Assembly: GCA_002239045.1 (NCBI GenBank)
Contig: MPNN01000008.1
Coordinates: 1-64,000, forward strand
Source: SAR202 cluster bacterium bin127
GTDB taxonomy: Bacteria > Chloroflexota > Dehalococcoidia > Lucifugimonadales > Lucifugimonadaceae
DNA: 64,000 nt
Direction of reading: 5' to 3'
Position numbers and translations under genes: made by a program. Below, piece by piece: positions 8,535 to 17,779 of the stretch; position 1 is the first letter of the stretch, and each line of letters begins with the position of its first letter. The notes under the pieces are model-generated. The model did not search any database and was not told the DNA's origin. It worked only from the letters and a program-made list of their open reading frames with translations.

Positions 8535-11500
8535 GTGAATGTTCAGGGTATCTCCGTCCGGAAAAGCCGCGGCGAATTGATCTTTCTCATCATTGCTTCA
8601 TTGAGCGCGCTTCTGGCTGTCACGGTCATCTCCGCCGCCCCCCTTTATTTCGAATCCATCGAACAACTCGGGTTGCGCAGAACTCTCGATCGTTTCAATC
8701 CGTCGCAGATGGGCGCGTGGGTGCATGTCCGCGAGTTGACGTTCAACTCTGCGGCGATCAGATCGACCGAGGAGACGGCCGATCAGATCGGTACACAACT
8801 CGGCACGGCAGTTCGCGACACCTCGACGTTCGTGCGCTCCGGGTCGCTGAATCTCAGCCAGATCAACGATCGTTTTGGACCGCCGGGATCGGTTCTTGTC
8901 TACCAATCATTCCATGGTCGAACAGTTCCGGTTTCGCTGGTATCGGGGGCATTCCCATCGGAGACCAACTCCAACGGCGAACTCGAGATTGCCGTCCTCG
9001 AAAAAGTCGCCAACCAATTTGGCATCAATGTTGGCGACGTGTTGCGGCTTACGGTTCCACCCACAAATATCGTGCACAGCACCCCTCGTGTAACCGGCAT
9101 ATACCGCATTGACGATCCGGACCATGAGGTTTGGCAAGGACTATCGTCCACGTTGTTCGATCCAGAACAAGGGCCGACGGGCGGAAGGCCCGCGATCATC
9201 GCGTATACGTCGAACGGGATGATGGAGCGTGTCGCGAATCGAGGCATCGCGGACATTGGGCAACTCTGGAAGATGTTTTACGTCGACCCGGATGAGTTAG
9301 AGCGAATCGGCGCAAGCGACTATCTTGATGCTATCGACCGTTTCCGGACCGACGCAGCTAAACTGCTTCCCTCGTCGTCATCATTCTCGGGTCTCGAATC
9401 GGCCTTGCGCACCCTTCAACGACAGTTGACGTTTACGAACACTACTACCATGATCAGCGGCGCGTTGTTCGCGGCCTTTGCGATCTTCATATTGGCGCTC
9501 AACACGAGCATTATCTCGCGTCGATGGATATCAGAGGACTTGATGCTCAAGGTTCGCGGTGCCGACCGGAACCAACTCTTAACCGCGATCGCTTTTTACG
9601 CGCTCGTGCTGCTTCTTATCCCGGCGATCGTTGGGCCATTGCTCGCGTCGATTATCGTGCCCGTGCTCGGTCGATTGGGGTCTTTTCAAGACCTGACAGG
9701 AGGTCAGCTATTCCCGTATCGGTTCCTTCCCGAACAATTGCTGTGGTCCGCAGTCATAGTTTGTACGTTGCTTTTGATTTATGTCGGTCCGGCGGTGTTC
9801 GCGCGCCCCGGCAACATCGTGCGGAACCTGACGCGGCGCGGCGACTCGCAGTCGCCTTGGTTCTGGCGCGCGAATCTTGACTTCGGGATAGTCATCGCCG
9901 CGTCCGCGGTGATATTCGAACTGAACGGGCGAGGATCGCTGTTCGTCCAACGCGCCGATGGTCTGACCGATCTCAATGTGCTCGCAACTTCGCTACCTAT
10001 CGTCGCAGCCATTGCCGCCGCATTGATCGCATTGCGTCTGTTCCGTTTCACGGGCGTCGTCTTCGAACGGCTCGCCCGCCTGAACATTCACTCCATGTTG
10101 ACGCTCGCTCTCAAAGTCTTCTCACGTTCCGCCATGCGCCATGCGATTCTTATGCTGCTCGCCGCCGGAACGATGATTGTCGTCATTAACGCAAATGGAC
10201 TTTCCACAACACTCGGCAAGAATGCGCGGGAACGCATCGAGTTCGTTACCGCTTCCGACGTGCGAATCTCGGGCGTCGACGGCTTCAAGGGTTCAGACAA
10301 CGTCGTCGTCTCCGAGATTGCCAACTTGGATTGGGTAGTAGCGCATACGTGGGCGACCCGTGGGGAGACTCGAACCGGGGCCGGCGAGTCGGCTTCAAGC
10401 TTTACGATGCTGTCCTTGAGACCAGACGAGTTTGCTGAGATCGCCGATTTTCGATCCGACTTCGCTGAGCAACCGATAAACGAGTTGATGACTGGAATAT
10501 CCGAATTCACGCCGACCGAATCCTTACCGGTACCTGACGACGTCGTCACCTTCCGTGGGTCGGTCCGATTGCAGCGGACGAGCAAAGGCAGGGTTGATAT
10601 CTGGGCTCGTTTGATGGATGGGGAAGGTACTACCCACACAGTCCGCTTGGCTCCAACCGACGGCACCCAGACCGAAGATTCCTGGCAAATGGTTGAAGGC
10701 GTAATCCGGCCTGGCCTAGTCCGTCCATTGCGAATTTTGGCGGTGGAGATCTACGAACCTCCAACCTCCCCGATCGGCAGTGCCGCAACATTGACCATCG
10801 ACTCCCTATACGCGGTCGACGATGCAGGTCAGACCGAACCGATTGCCGAATTCTCCGAGGTCAACCATTGGCACCCGATCGCAACATCGGTCGACGACGA
10901 TATCGAAATCAGTGTTGTGACCGACGGCACAGCTGAAAGCCGAGATGGTCGGTCGCTACGGCTCATGATGGGACGCGGGACGGACGACGGCGTTCGTGGC
11001 GTCTATTATTCCGAATCAGGGCCAATCACGGTCCCGATTCTTGTCAATCCAGTTCTTTTGAACGACACAGGCCTGTCTGTTGGCGACCGGTTCACTGGAA
11101 AAGCCTATGGACGATTTGTGCCTTTCGAAATCCGTGGGGTATTCGATCTATTCCCGACGATGAATGATCAAGATCAGCCCTTCGCCGTTGCGAACGTTGA
11201 TGCGCTTCTCTCATACTTGACCCCGGTCAGCGAACCGTTCCTCTCAAATTCTGCCGAACTTTTCCTGAGGGTCGACGGCGAACCGATGCATAGCGATCGA
11301 ATTTCGAGGATCAAAAGTATCGAGCCATCTTTGCGCGTTTCGGACCGCGATGCGCTGGAGGCAGAATCGGTTACGCGACTCGGTGATGCCGCCGGTTGGC
11401 GGATCGTAGGTGGCCTGATCTCTGGTTCCGCCATCATAATCGCCCTCGTAACATCGTTGGCAGTCACGCTCCACAACCGGGATTTGACGCGATTGGACAA

Positions 11501-11819
11501 CGCTCTAGTCGAATCGCTTGGCGGCAGTCGGGTTGGCGTAGTTATGGAGACCGCGATGCGTACACTCATCTCTTTGGGCCTTGGCTACGCACTTGGCGCG
11601 ATAGGTGGGGTCTACGGTGTCACGTTCATCGCCGACCGAATGACTCGGACTTCGACGGGTGAAGCCGCTTTGCCGCCGATGTTGCTGCAAATTGATTGGC
11701 TGCCGGTGATCGCGGTAGCGATCCTATTGGCATGCGTGGCACTTGCACCGGCGGTGTGGACTGGTATGAAACCTAATGACACCGTCGCTGTCAGAATTCG
11801 GACGTCACAAGTGTCGTGA
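8535..11819 (+). CDS. Large FtsX-like ABC-transporter permease 1
   Basis: The frame opens at 8292 but overlaps the 5' end of the divergent dehydratase gene; a GTG at 8535 gives a natural start just before the first membrane helix and a 1094-residue protein. Membrane segments: one near residues 14-35, a cluster around 310-430, further helices near 450-610, and a C-terminal FtsX block (IVGGLISGSAIIIALVTSLA ... GLGYALGAIGGVYGVTF ... VIAVAILLACVALAPAVW). Two large extracytoplasmic regions separate them, as in MacB/LolC-type permeases with duplicated FtsX domains. It overlaps the next permease by four bases, so the two probably form a heterodimer. No ATP-binding subunit is encoded nearby. Confidence 0.85.
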   Translation: MNVQGISVRKSRGELIFLIIASLSALLAVTVISAAPLYFESIEQLGLRRTLDRFNPSQMGAWVHVRELTFNSAAIRSTEETADQIGTQLGTAVRDTSTFVRSGSLNLSQINDRFGPPGSVLVYQSFHGRTVPVSLVSGAFPSETNSNGELEIAVLEKVANQFGINVGDVLRLTVPPTNIVHSTPRVTGIYRIDDPDHEVWQGLSSTLFDPEQGPTGGRPAIIAYTSNGMMERVANRGIADIGQLWKMFYVDPDELERIGASDYLDAIDRFRTDAAKLLPSSSSFSGLESALRTLQRQLTFTNTTTMISGALFAAFAIFILALNTSIISRRWISEDLMLKVRGADRNQLLTAIAFYALVLLLIPAIVGPLLASIIVPVLGRLGSFQDLTGGQLFPYRFLPEQLLWSAVIVCTLLLIYVGPAVFARPGNIVRNLTRRGDSQSPWFWRANLDFGIVIAASAVIFELNGRGSLFVQRADGLTDLNVLATSLPIVAAIAAALIALRLFRFTGVVFERLARLNIHSMLTLALKVFSRSAMRHAILMLLAAGTMIVVINANGLSTTLGKNARERIEFVTASDVRISGVDGFKGSDNVVVSEIANLDWVVAHTWATRGETRTGAGESASSFTMLSLRPDEFAEIADFRSDFAEQPINELMTGISEFTPTESLPVPDDVVTFRGSVRLQRTSKGRVDIWARLMDGEGTTHTVRLAPTDGTQTEDSWQMVEGVIRPGLVRPLRILAVEIYEPPTSPIGSAATLTIDSLYAVDDAGQTEPIAEFSEVNHWHPIATSVDDDIEISVVTDGTAESRDGRSLRLMMGRGTDDGVRGVYYSESGPITVPILVNPVLLNDTGLSVGDRFTGKAYGRFVPFEIRGVFDLFPTMNDQDQPFAVANVDALLSYLTPVSEPFLSNSAELFLRVDGEPMHSDRISRIKSIEPSLRVSDRDALEAESVTRLGDAAGWRIVGGLISGSAIIIALVTSLAVTLHNRDLTRLDNALVESLGGSRVGVVMETAMRTLISLGLGYALGAIGGVYGVTFIADRMTRTSTGEAALPPMLLQIDWLPVIAVAILLACVALAPAVWTGMKPNDTVAVRIRTSQVS

Positions 11820-14800
11820 ACCAGCAGCTCGGTTCATCACGTCGCGCGGCGATCGCCGCGTTACCTAGATTAGTGCTGAGGCGCGCCTTTTCGGAAAAAT
11901 CCTTCATCGGTCTGCGGCTGGTGGGATTAACCATCGCCATCGCCGTATCAGCCGGGGTATTCATTTACCTTGACGCGCTGGGGCAATCCGCGCTGTCACA
12001 AAACCTCGACGGACACCGCCAAGACGACTTGAATGTCTCGATCCGTGCCCGGCTCGATTCGATCTCGCAAGCCGCGCACCAAGAGTTGACGGAAAACGTC
12101 GCTAACACCCGCACGCGTGAGTTGGGCACAATCCTTGGTCGGCCGATTATGGCCGCTAAATCTGTGACGCTCACTTTTGACGAGGCGTTGATCCCTTGGA
12201 AGAACGCCCGCACCTTCTTGGCGCATGTCGATGGGATCGAGAACGTTGCGTCGTTAATTGAAGGACGATGGCCTTCAACAGCGAGCGCAGCCGCGCCTGT
12301 CGAGGTCGCGATCTCAACGGCAGACGCGGCATATCTCGGAGTGGATGTCGAGCAAATCATCCAACTCAGTTCTCCAACCTCAACGGAGATCGATTTCGAG
12401 GCACGCGTTGTCGGCATATACGAACGCTCCGTCGCCAACGAGTTGCAATGGTTGGCCATGGACGCCGGCCTCGGTGCGGCAAGCAACGCCTTCGTATTCG
12501 CGCCGTTGGTGGTAGCTGAATCGACGCTCATCAACGCGGTCGAAAACCAGATGCCTGATACCGAGTTGCGTTACTACTGGGTCTTCAAGACCGATGTCGA
12601 TAAGATTCACTCCCGCGACGCCGAACGTATTTTGGACGACCTTGAAGGTCAACAGAACACTCTCAAGCAGGAATTAAAGGGATATCAACGCATCACGACC
12701 CTAGACGATGCGCTTACGTCATTCATAGCGAGTTCACAGATCTCGCGCGGACTGATGTTGTCAGTAGGTGCTGTGATCGCTTTGTCGGCCCTCGCGTTCT
12801 CGGCGATCGTTGCTGGACAAGCCCGCGACATCCGTTTCAGCGAAAGCGGAATGGTGCGGGCGCGCGGTGCCACTACGATGCAAGAGATCGCGCTTATGAC
12901 TGGCGAGACTTTGTTAATTGCCATCATCTCGCTGTTCGCTGGCATTGTCATCGCATTGGTCGGGGTTACCTTGGCCGGGCGTCTGCCCGTCCTGACTGAA
13001 CTCACGGGTGGCGACCTCTTGCCGGCGAGTCTTTCAGTTCAGTCGGTCGTAGCGGCAGTCACGGCAACAGTGATTGGTGTGATGGCCCTACTTCTTCCAT
13101 CCATCCGGCGCAACACATCCACTGCCGAAGAGCTGAGTAGCCGTCTAGCTCGCCCACCAACCCGCAATCTCGCCCAACGCTACTATTTGGACGTCGTTCT
13201 GCTGTGCATCGGCGTCGCAGCGTTGTGGCAACTTTCGCAAGAAGACCTGTACGTTTCGAGTACTGCGCTCGGAGAAGGATTCAGCAACCGCCTTGCATTG
13301 GCGATGCCCGCGGCTACAGCGGCCGGCGGCGCCATAGTTCTGCTCCGTTTCTTGCCATTCATGCTGGGTGGGATTGCCGAATTGTTGGCGCGATTGCCTT
13401 CCGCGTTTCGTCTCTCGCCAGCGATACCGCTGGCGCTGTGGTCGTTGGCTCGCAACCCTCGCTCCAGCATGGGGCTGATGCTGTTGATCATGCTCGCGGC
13501 CAGTATCGGAGTCTTACTCGCAATCCTTTCGCCATCGATCAATCAGTACGCGGTCGACGACGCGAGGTATCGGGTCGGTGCCGACATACGGCTCTCGGGC
13601 ATGATCGTCAGCAACCGTAGCAATCTTCATCGCGTCATCGATCGATTGTCCGAAACCTTCGATCACGCCGCCATGTCTCCCGTCGCACGCGCGGCTGGTA
13701 CCGTCGCTGCTCCCAGTGGCAACGAACCCGTAACCGCTCTCGGCATTGATACGAGTGAGTTTCCGAACGCGGTGTGGTGGCGATCTGATTTGGCATCCGA
13801 ATCACCTGCCGAACTCGCGGCTCTCGTCAAGTCGGTCGATACCGACGGTTTCGCGATACCCAAAGACGCCGAATGGCTCACCGCCCTCGTTAAACCTGAT
13901 ACTCAACGGTCCGACACGGGTCTCGTCGCTCGGATTCGCGACGAAACAGGTCTTTACCACTCCGTAGGCATCGGCATCCTCGAACCCCGTTCAGTGACTG
14001 TGGGTAACCCTTTCACTTGTGCCGAACCCGTGGCGCTGGAGGATGACGAAGGTTTCGAACCGCCCGAATGGTGCAGGATCGGTATTCCCTTGGCACCGTT
14101 ACGAAGAGATACAGGCGACAACGGGGATCTCTGGTTGGAGTTTATTGGCATATCTCGGCGCCCAATCGAAGAAGCTCCGCAACCAACGACCGGGTCTGTC
14201 CGGATCAAAGACATCTCCACGGCCTCGGGAGCAGGTACATTGACTTTGTTGACCGATTTCCGTGACGTAATCAGTAGCCGAACGGCGGGAGCAGGTTTCG
14301 GCGACTTGGGAGCTCGGATCGACCCGTATTCGGAGATTCCTAGCGACGGCGCAGTTCTTACATGGTCGTTACCGCGCTTTGGTCAGTTAAAAGGGGTACG
14401 CATCGGGACAACTGAAAACGCCTTAAGGGTCGTAGGCAGCACTTGGTTCGAAGATGCGCTAGGCCTGGAGATCGGCGATACCACCCGGCTCTTCTTAGGC
14501 AACCGCAGTACCACTGTCGAGTTCGTCGCCTTCACCGACTTCTTTCCCACGTTTCCTTCTGTATCATCGCCCTACTTGTTAGCTGACCTCCGTGAAATCC
14601 AGCGGATCCTATCGATCGACCAAACGCGCGGCGCAGACGCTACAAATGAACTCTGGATTTCCGCGCCTGGTACGAGTTCCGACGAACTAAGAGAAATCGA
14701 TGGTCTCTTGGATCTCAACAATCTGTCAGCGCGTCTGATGCAACATGCAGGTTCGGAGGTCACGCGCTCAAGGAGCGACGCGCTGACGGCCGCCGGATGG

Positions 14801-15223
14801 AACGGATATCTGGCGTTTGGATTCATCGCCGTTACAACCGTGTCGGTGCTCGCATTTCTCGTCACGGGTTGGACCACATATCGACTTCGCCGCCTTGAAA
14901 TCGCCGTGTTGAAATCGATGGGACTATCAAATCGGCAAATGCTGATAATGATCGGCCTCGAGCAGATTGTCATCGCTTCAATCTCGCTCGTTATCGGTGC
15001 CGGGATTGGATTGATCCTCAGCGCAGTTTTGCTTCCCTACCTAGCTGGGAAAGATGCGTCCACATTGGCACCGCCGATGGCGGTCAAGATCGGAACCACA
15101 ATGCTCAGCGTACTATTCGGGATCATTTCAGCTGCCTTGATCGCGTCGGTCACTTGGATATTCCTATGGGTTCGGACCCAACACTCATCAACGGTAATCC
15201 GCGCTGGTCAAGCTGGAGTTTGA
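11816..15223 (+). CDS. Large FtsX-like ABC-transporter permease 2
   Basis: 1135 residues from a GTG within a GTGA stop-start overlap with permease 1. The layout is the same: a first helix near 30-50, an extracytoplasmic region, an FtsX block around 300-430 (VGAVIALSALAFSAIVAGQA, IRFSESGMVRARGATTMQEI), central helices, a second extracytoplasmic region, and a C-terminal FtsX block ending in WIFLWVRTQHSST. The RARGA and KSMGLSNRQML segments are the cytoplasmic coupling motifs that contact an ABC ATPase. Family members move lipids or lipoproteins or transmit force to cell-wall enzymes. The missing ATPase must come from elsewhere in the genome. Codon use matches neighbours, so there is no sign of recent transfer. 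Confidence 0.87.
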   Translation: MNQQLGSSRRAAIAALPRLVLRRAFSEKSFIGLRLVGLTIAIAVSAGVFIYLDALGQSALSQNLDGHRQDDLNVSIRARLDSISQAAHQELTENVANTRTRELGTILGRPIMAAKSVTLTFDEALIPWKNARTFLAHVDGIENVASLIEGRWPSTASAAAPVEVAISTADAAYLGVDVEQIIQLSSPTSTEIDFEARVVGIYERSVANELQWLAMDAGLGAASNAFVFAPLVVAESTLINAVENQMPDTELRYYWVFKTDVDKIHSRDAERILDDLEGQQNTLKQELKGYQRITTLDDALTSFIASSQISRGLMLSVGAVIALSALAFSAIVAGQARDIRFSESGMVRARGATTMQEIALMTGETLLIAIISLFAGIVIALVGVTLAGRLPVLTELTGGDLLPASLSVQSVVAAVTATVIGVMALLLPSIRRNTSTAEELSSRLARPPTRNLAQRYYLDVVLLCIGVAALWQLSQEDLYVSSTALGEGFSNRLALAMPAATAAGGAIVLLRFLPFMLGGIAELLARLPSAFRLSPAIPLALWSLARNPRSSMGLMLLIMLAASIGVLLAILSPSINQYAVDDARYRVGADIRLSGMIVSNRSNLHRVIDRLSETFDHAAMSPVARAAGTVAAPSGNEPVTALGIDTSEFPNAVWWRSDLASESPAELAALVKSVDTDGFAIPKDAEWLTALVKPDTQRSDTGLVARIRDETGLYHSVGIGILEPRSVTVGNPFTCAEPVALEDDEGFEPPEWCRIGIPLAPLRRDTGDNGDLWLEFIGISRRPIEEAPQPTTGSVRIKDISTASGAGTLTLLTDFRDVISSRTAGAGFGDLGARIDPYSEIPSDGAVLTWSLPRFGQLKGVRIGTTENALRVVGSTWFEDALGLEIGDTTRLFLGNRSTTVEFVAFTDFFPTFPSVSSPYLLADLREIQRILSIDQTRGADATNELWISAPGTSSDELREIDGLLDLNNLSARLMQHAGSEVTRSRSDALTAAGWNGYLAFGFIAVTTVSVLAFLVTGWTTYRLRRLEIAVLKSMGLSNRQMLIMIGLEQIVIASISLVIGAGIGLILSAVLLPYLAGKDASTLAPPMAVKIGTTMLSVLFGIISAALIASVTWIFLWVRTQHSSTVIRAGQAGV

Positions 15224-15455
15224 CGGGATCAGACCGTCGCGTGCTATTCCGGTCTACGAGCGTGGATAAAGTACATCGGCGTGAAGATTCCGAGCGTTCC
15301 GCCTCCCAACTCGATAACGGCCTTCAATTCGAGATGTCGAGGGTTTTGGTTGTCGAACCGATCAGTTACCAATTATTCGCAAACACCGAAGTAAGCGCCC
15401 GGTTTCAACAGACGAAACGCCGCGCCATAGATGCTGATTTATCCGGCGCAAAGCA

Positions 15456-15474
15456 AATCGCCTCGATGGCGATT
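15456..15474. terminator. Possible hairpin between convergent genes
   Basis: AATCGCC-TCGAT-GGCGATT forms a 7-bp stem in the 277-bp gap between permease 2 and the convergent membrane-protein gene. It has no U-tract, so a terminator role is only a guess from position. I see nothing else convincing in this gap. Confidence 0.25.
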
Positions 15475-15500
15475 GATCGCCGGAACGTTCTAGACCCTGC

Positions 15501-16181
15501 CTATTGCCACAGGTCGGGATCGGGCCGTTTCATCAGTCCGAAACCCAGATATCCATACCAGATAACCAGGAGCACGTAGCAACCACGGGCCAAGCTGATA
15601 AAGGTGTCGCGGGCACCGTTGTCGAGTACGGCCATCATGAAAAAGATCATTACGGCCAGGCTGACAATGGCAGCCAACAGGGAGATTATCCGGTTGAAGT
15701 CGTCTCTTGTGGAGAGACCCAATGCGAATATGAAGCCGCCAAACCCAAGCGCGATCCCACCGGCGTAGAGCAAGGCGGCGCCGACGTAGTAGACGGGGAC
15801 ACTTCCACTGATCTGTTCGGTGGTTTCGGCGTCGGCGAGAATGAAATCCACACCGCCGGTCAGTATCCAACCGGTCAGCCCGACGAAGATCATGAAGAAT
15901 CCCATCTGAACCAACGCCTTGCCGTTGCCTTGCAAGGTTACGTTACGCATCAACGCATAGAGGCCTGAAAGGATTAGGGCCAAGCCGAGGATTGTCGCGA
16001 TGTTGGTTACATTGGTCAGCGCGGCATTGGCGCTTTTGGCCGTTATGGTGCCGACAGCGTCCGACACTTCGGCGCTGTCGATCAGCAACCCGCCCGGCTC
16101 TATGAGAAAGAAGACGAAGGCGATTACCGGTCCGAATATGAGAGACAGGCCTGCTAGCCGGTTCACAGAGATTGTGCCCAT
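15501..16181 (-). CDS. Integral membrane protein, DUF4386-like
   Basis: 226 residues with about six hydrophobic segments: LAGLSLIFGPVIAFVFFLI, IATILGLALILSGLYAL, MGFFMIFVGLTGWILTGGV, YYVGAALLYAGGIALGFGG, IISLLAAIVSLAVMIFFMM and ARGCYVLLVIWYGYLGFGL. The start is the ATG at 16181, preceded by AAAGGAGA seven bases upstream; a longer frame from 16259 would add a non-hydrophobic leader and skip this site. The pattern resembles small DUF4386-type membrane proteins, but I cannot name a function. It is transcribed alone, convergent with the FtsX pair. Confidence 0.75.
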   Translation of the reverse strand: MGTISVNRLAGLSLIFGPVIAFVFFLIEPGGLLIDSAEVSDAVGTITAKSANAALTNVTNIATILGLALILSGLYALMRNVTLQGNGKALVQMGFFMIFVGLTGWILTGGVDFILADAETTEQISGSVPVYYVGAALLYAGGIALGFGGFIFALGLSTRDDFNRIISLLAAIVSLAVMIFFMMAVLDNGARDTFISLARGCYVLLVIWYGYLGFGLMKRPDPDLWQ

Positions 16182-16592
16182 GTTTGATTCTCCTTTATGT
16201 GATGTTAGGGGAATAATCCATATGGGTTGAACTGATCTCAGCATACACCCAAACGTCAAATTTGTGGCATCGCTCTAGGTAGGTGATCTGCCCTCAAATG
16301 TTCCACACCTCGTTGTGCTGGTCTCTTGGGGCGTCCGTGCCCAAAATCCTGTGCGTAACGCGTCCCGGCGAGTCATGAGTAGAGTGGCCAAGGAGCGTGG
16401 TAACCGAACCGATGATTTCTCCGATGACCTACGAGATGGATCGCCCAAACATGCATGGCAAATGTTTTGGACCCCGTCGGCGGACAGGTTTGAATCCGGG
16501 AACTTCAAAAGAGATCATCCCGAATGTTCCGAGTTAACTATGTCACATTCGAAGGCGAAATATCGTCAACTTACCCCAGTCGATTGCAAAAC
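16182..16592. other. Gap between membrane-protein gene and tRNA-Lys
   Basis: About 410 bases with no intact gene. Its middle holds a decayed tyrosine-integrase tail (16294-16460, minus strand). The longest plus-strand frame reads through the antisense of the tRNA and yields a tRNA-derived tail, a known false-ORF signature. Confidence 0.6.
16294..16460 (-). pseudogene. Relic of a tyrosine-integrase C-terminus
   Basis: In one minus-strand frame the sequence reads GRSIS, a TAG at 16429-16431, VIGEIIGSVTTLLGHSTHDS (16428-16369), and about 24 more residues to a TGA at 16294. The first part resembles the G-x-S-I-x-x-IG-x-x-LGHS block before the catalytic tyrosine of phage-type integrases. The expected R-Y-x-H tyrosine is Val here (RVTH), and the frame is stopped upstream, so it cannot be functional. 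It lies on the 3' side of tRNA-Lys, where such integrases usually sit. The call rests on motif resemblance in a short frame. Confidence 0.4.
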
Positions 16593-16668
16593 TGGTGACG
16601 CGCCGGGGACTCGAACCCCGAACCTAGTGATTAAGAGTCACTTGCTCTGCCAATTGAGCTAGCGCGCC
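16593..16668 (-). tRNA. tRNA-Lys(CTT)
   Basis: The reverse strand folds into a full cloverleaf: a 7-bp acceptor stem GGCGCGC/GCGCGTC with one G-U pair, D-loop with AGCTCAATTGGCAGAGC, an anticodon stem AGTGA/TCACT around loop CTCTTAA (anticodon CTT), and a T-arm with GGTTCGAGTCCC. Discriminator A and an encoded CCA complete 76 nt. The 3' end faces the integrase relic. Confidence 0.95.
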
Positions 16669-16719
16669 ACCTGTGATTCTAATCGCGTTCGTCACCGGTT
16701 AATCGAGTCCAGCGCAGGC

Positions 16720-16725
16720 TATAAT
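16720..16725 (+). promoter_or_regulatory. -10 box upstream of the cyclase gene
   Basis: A perfect TATAAT just downstream (in the plus direction) of the tRNA-Lys 5' end. It would start transcription near 16732, leaving a leader of roughly 75-95 bases before the cyclase start. No clear -35 is visible. Confidence 0.4.
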
Positions 16726-16806
16726 CGGCGATGAATCGTCCCCGTGGTACTCCAACTTTGGTATCGATTCCTGCGAGGCATCTGCTCGCCTAGACTCCCA
16801 GACCGA

Positions 16807-17763
16807 ATGCCGAATCCCATGTCAATGTCTCCACCCACCCAAAACGACCTCCTCCGTTGGCTCCTCAGCGATTTGAACAACTGGGGACGCTGGGGCGAAG
16901 ACGACCAACGCGGGACACTCAACCATTTGAGTCACCAGACGACGATTGACGCGCTATCACTGGTCCAAGAAGGTTCGACGGTATCCTGTGCCAGGGCTGT
17001 AGAGTTCGAAGCCGCGGTCGACGTGCCACGTCCGCCGCAGCACTACATGATTGGATCGGGCGATGTCTACAGACCCGGCGAGGGGCCGGACCGGCAGGTG
17101 GCGATCGACTATTTCGGCCTCGTTTTCCATGGTCATACGGTTACACACATCGACTCGTTGGCGCACTTCTTCTGGGACGGCAAGGCTTACAACGGGCGCC
17201 CGTCATCAGTGGTAACGGTCGCTGATGGTGCAACGGAGCTTGACGTGACGGCCGCGGTTGGTGGGATAATCACTCGCGGTGTGCTCGTGGATGCGCCGAT
17301 GCTGCGCGGAAAACGTTACACCCAGCGCGGAGACGGCGTTGGAATGGACGATATCGCGGCGGCTGAACAACGGTGCAACTTCAACGTTAGGCCGGGCGAT
17401 GTCCTATTGCTACGCACTGGTCAACTCGGGATGCGGGAGGAACTCGGACCGGTCGATGCCTACGTGGGAGGGTCATCTGGACCGAAGCCAGAAATCTTAC
17501 CGTTCATGCACGAGCGAGGTGTCGCGGTTATGGGTTCCGACACCGGTAACGATGTTCAACCATCGCCGTACGAACGATTTAGCAATCCGGTACACCAAGT
17601 CGGAATCGTGGGCATGGGGTTGTGGATTCTCGACAATGCTTGGCTAGACGATCTTGCCGTGGTATGTCAGGACATGGGACGGTGGGAGTTCCTCATCAAC
17701 ATCCTCCCGCTTCGGTTGCCAACCGTGACCGGTTCGCCGGTGAATCCTATCGCCGTTTTCTGA
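16807..17763 (+). CDS. Cyclase-family (kynurenine-formamidase-like) metal hydrolase
   Basis: About 318 residues from the ATG at 16807; ATGs at 16819 and 16825 are equally possible and a GTG at 16744 opens the frame. The family signature H-x-G/T-x-x-H-x-D-x-x-x-H is seen as HGHTVTHIDSLAHFFWDGK, whose His and Asp residues bind the catalytic metal. Members of this fold (PF04199) hydrolyse N-formylkynurenine or related amides and lactones. No tryptophan-degradation genes are adjacent, so the substrate is open. It converges with the rnhB-yraN gene, whose stop is 17 bases away. Confidence 0.85.
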   Translation: MPNPMSMSPPTQNDLLRWLLSDLNNWGRWGEDDQRGTLNHLSHQTTIDALSLVQEGSTVSCARAVEFEAAVDVPRPPQHYMIGSGDVYRPGEGPDRQVAIDYFGLVFHGHTVTHIDSLAHFFWDGKAYNGRPSSVVTVADGATELDVTAAVGGIITRGVLVDAPMLRGKRYTQRGDGVGMDDIAAAEQRCNFNVRPGDVLLLRTGQLGMREELGPVDAYVGGSSGPKPEILPFMHERGVAVMGSDTGNDVQPSPYERFSNPVHQVGIVGMGLWILDNAWLDDLAVVCQDMGRWEFLINILPLRLPTVTGSPVNPIAVF

Positions 17764-17779
17764 GCGTCGAAACCGCCAG

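Noticed and set aside
15154-15579. 141-codon plus-strand frame after permease 2
   Set aside because: Overlaps both flanking genes, shows no domain, and lacks a ribosome site.
16315-16662. 115-codon plus-strand frame near tRNA-Lys
   Set aside because: Its end (GTRTPNLVIKSHLLCQLS) is the antisense tRNA-Lys translated, a common annotation artefact.
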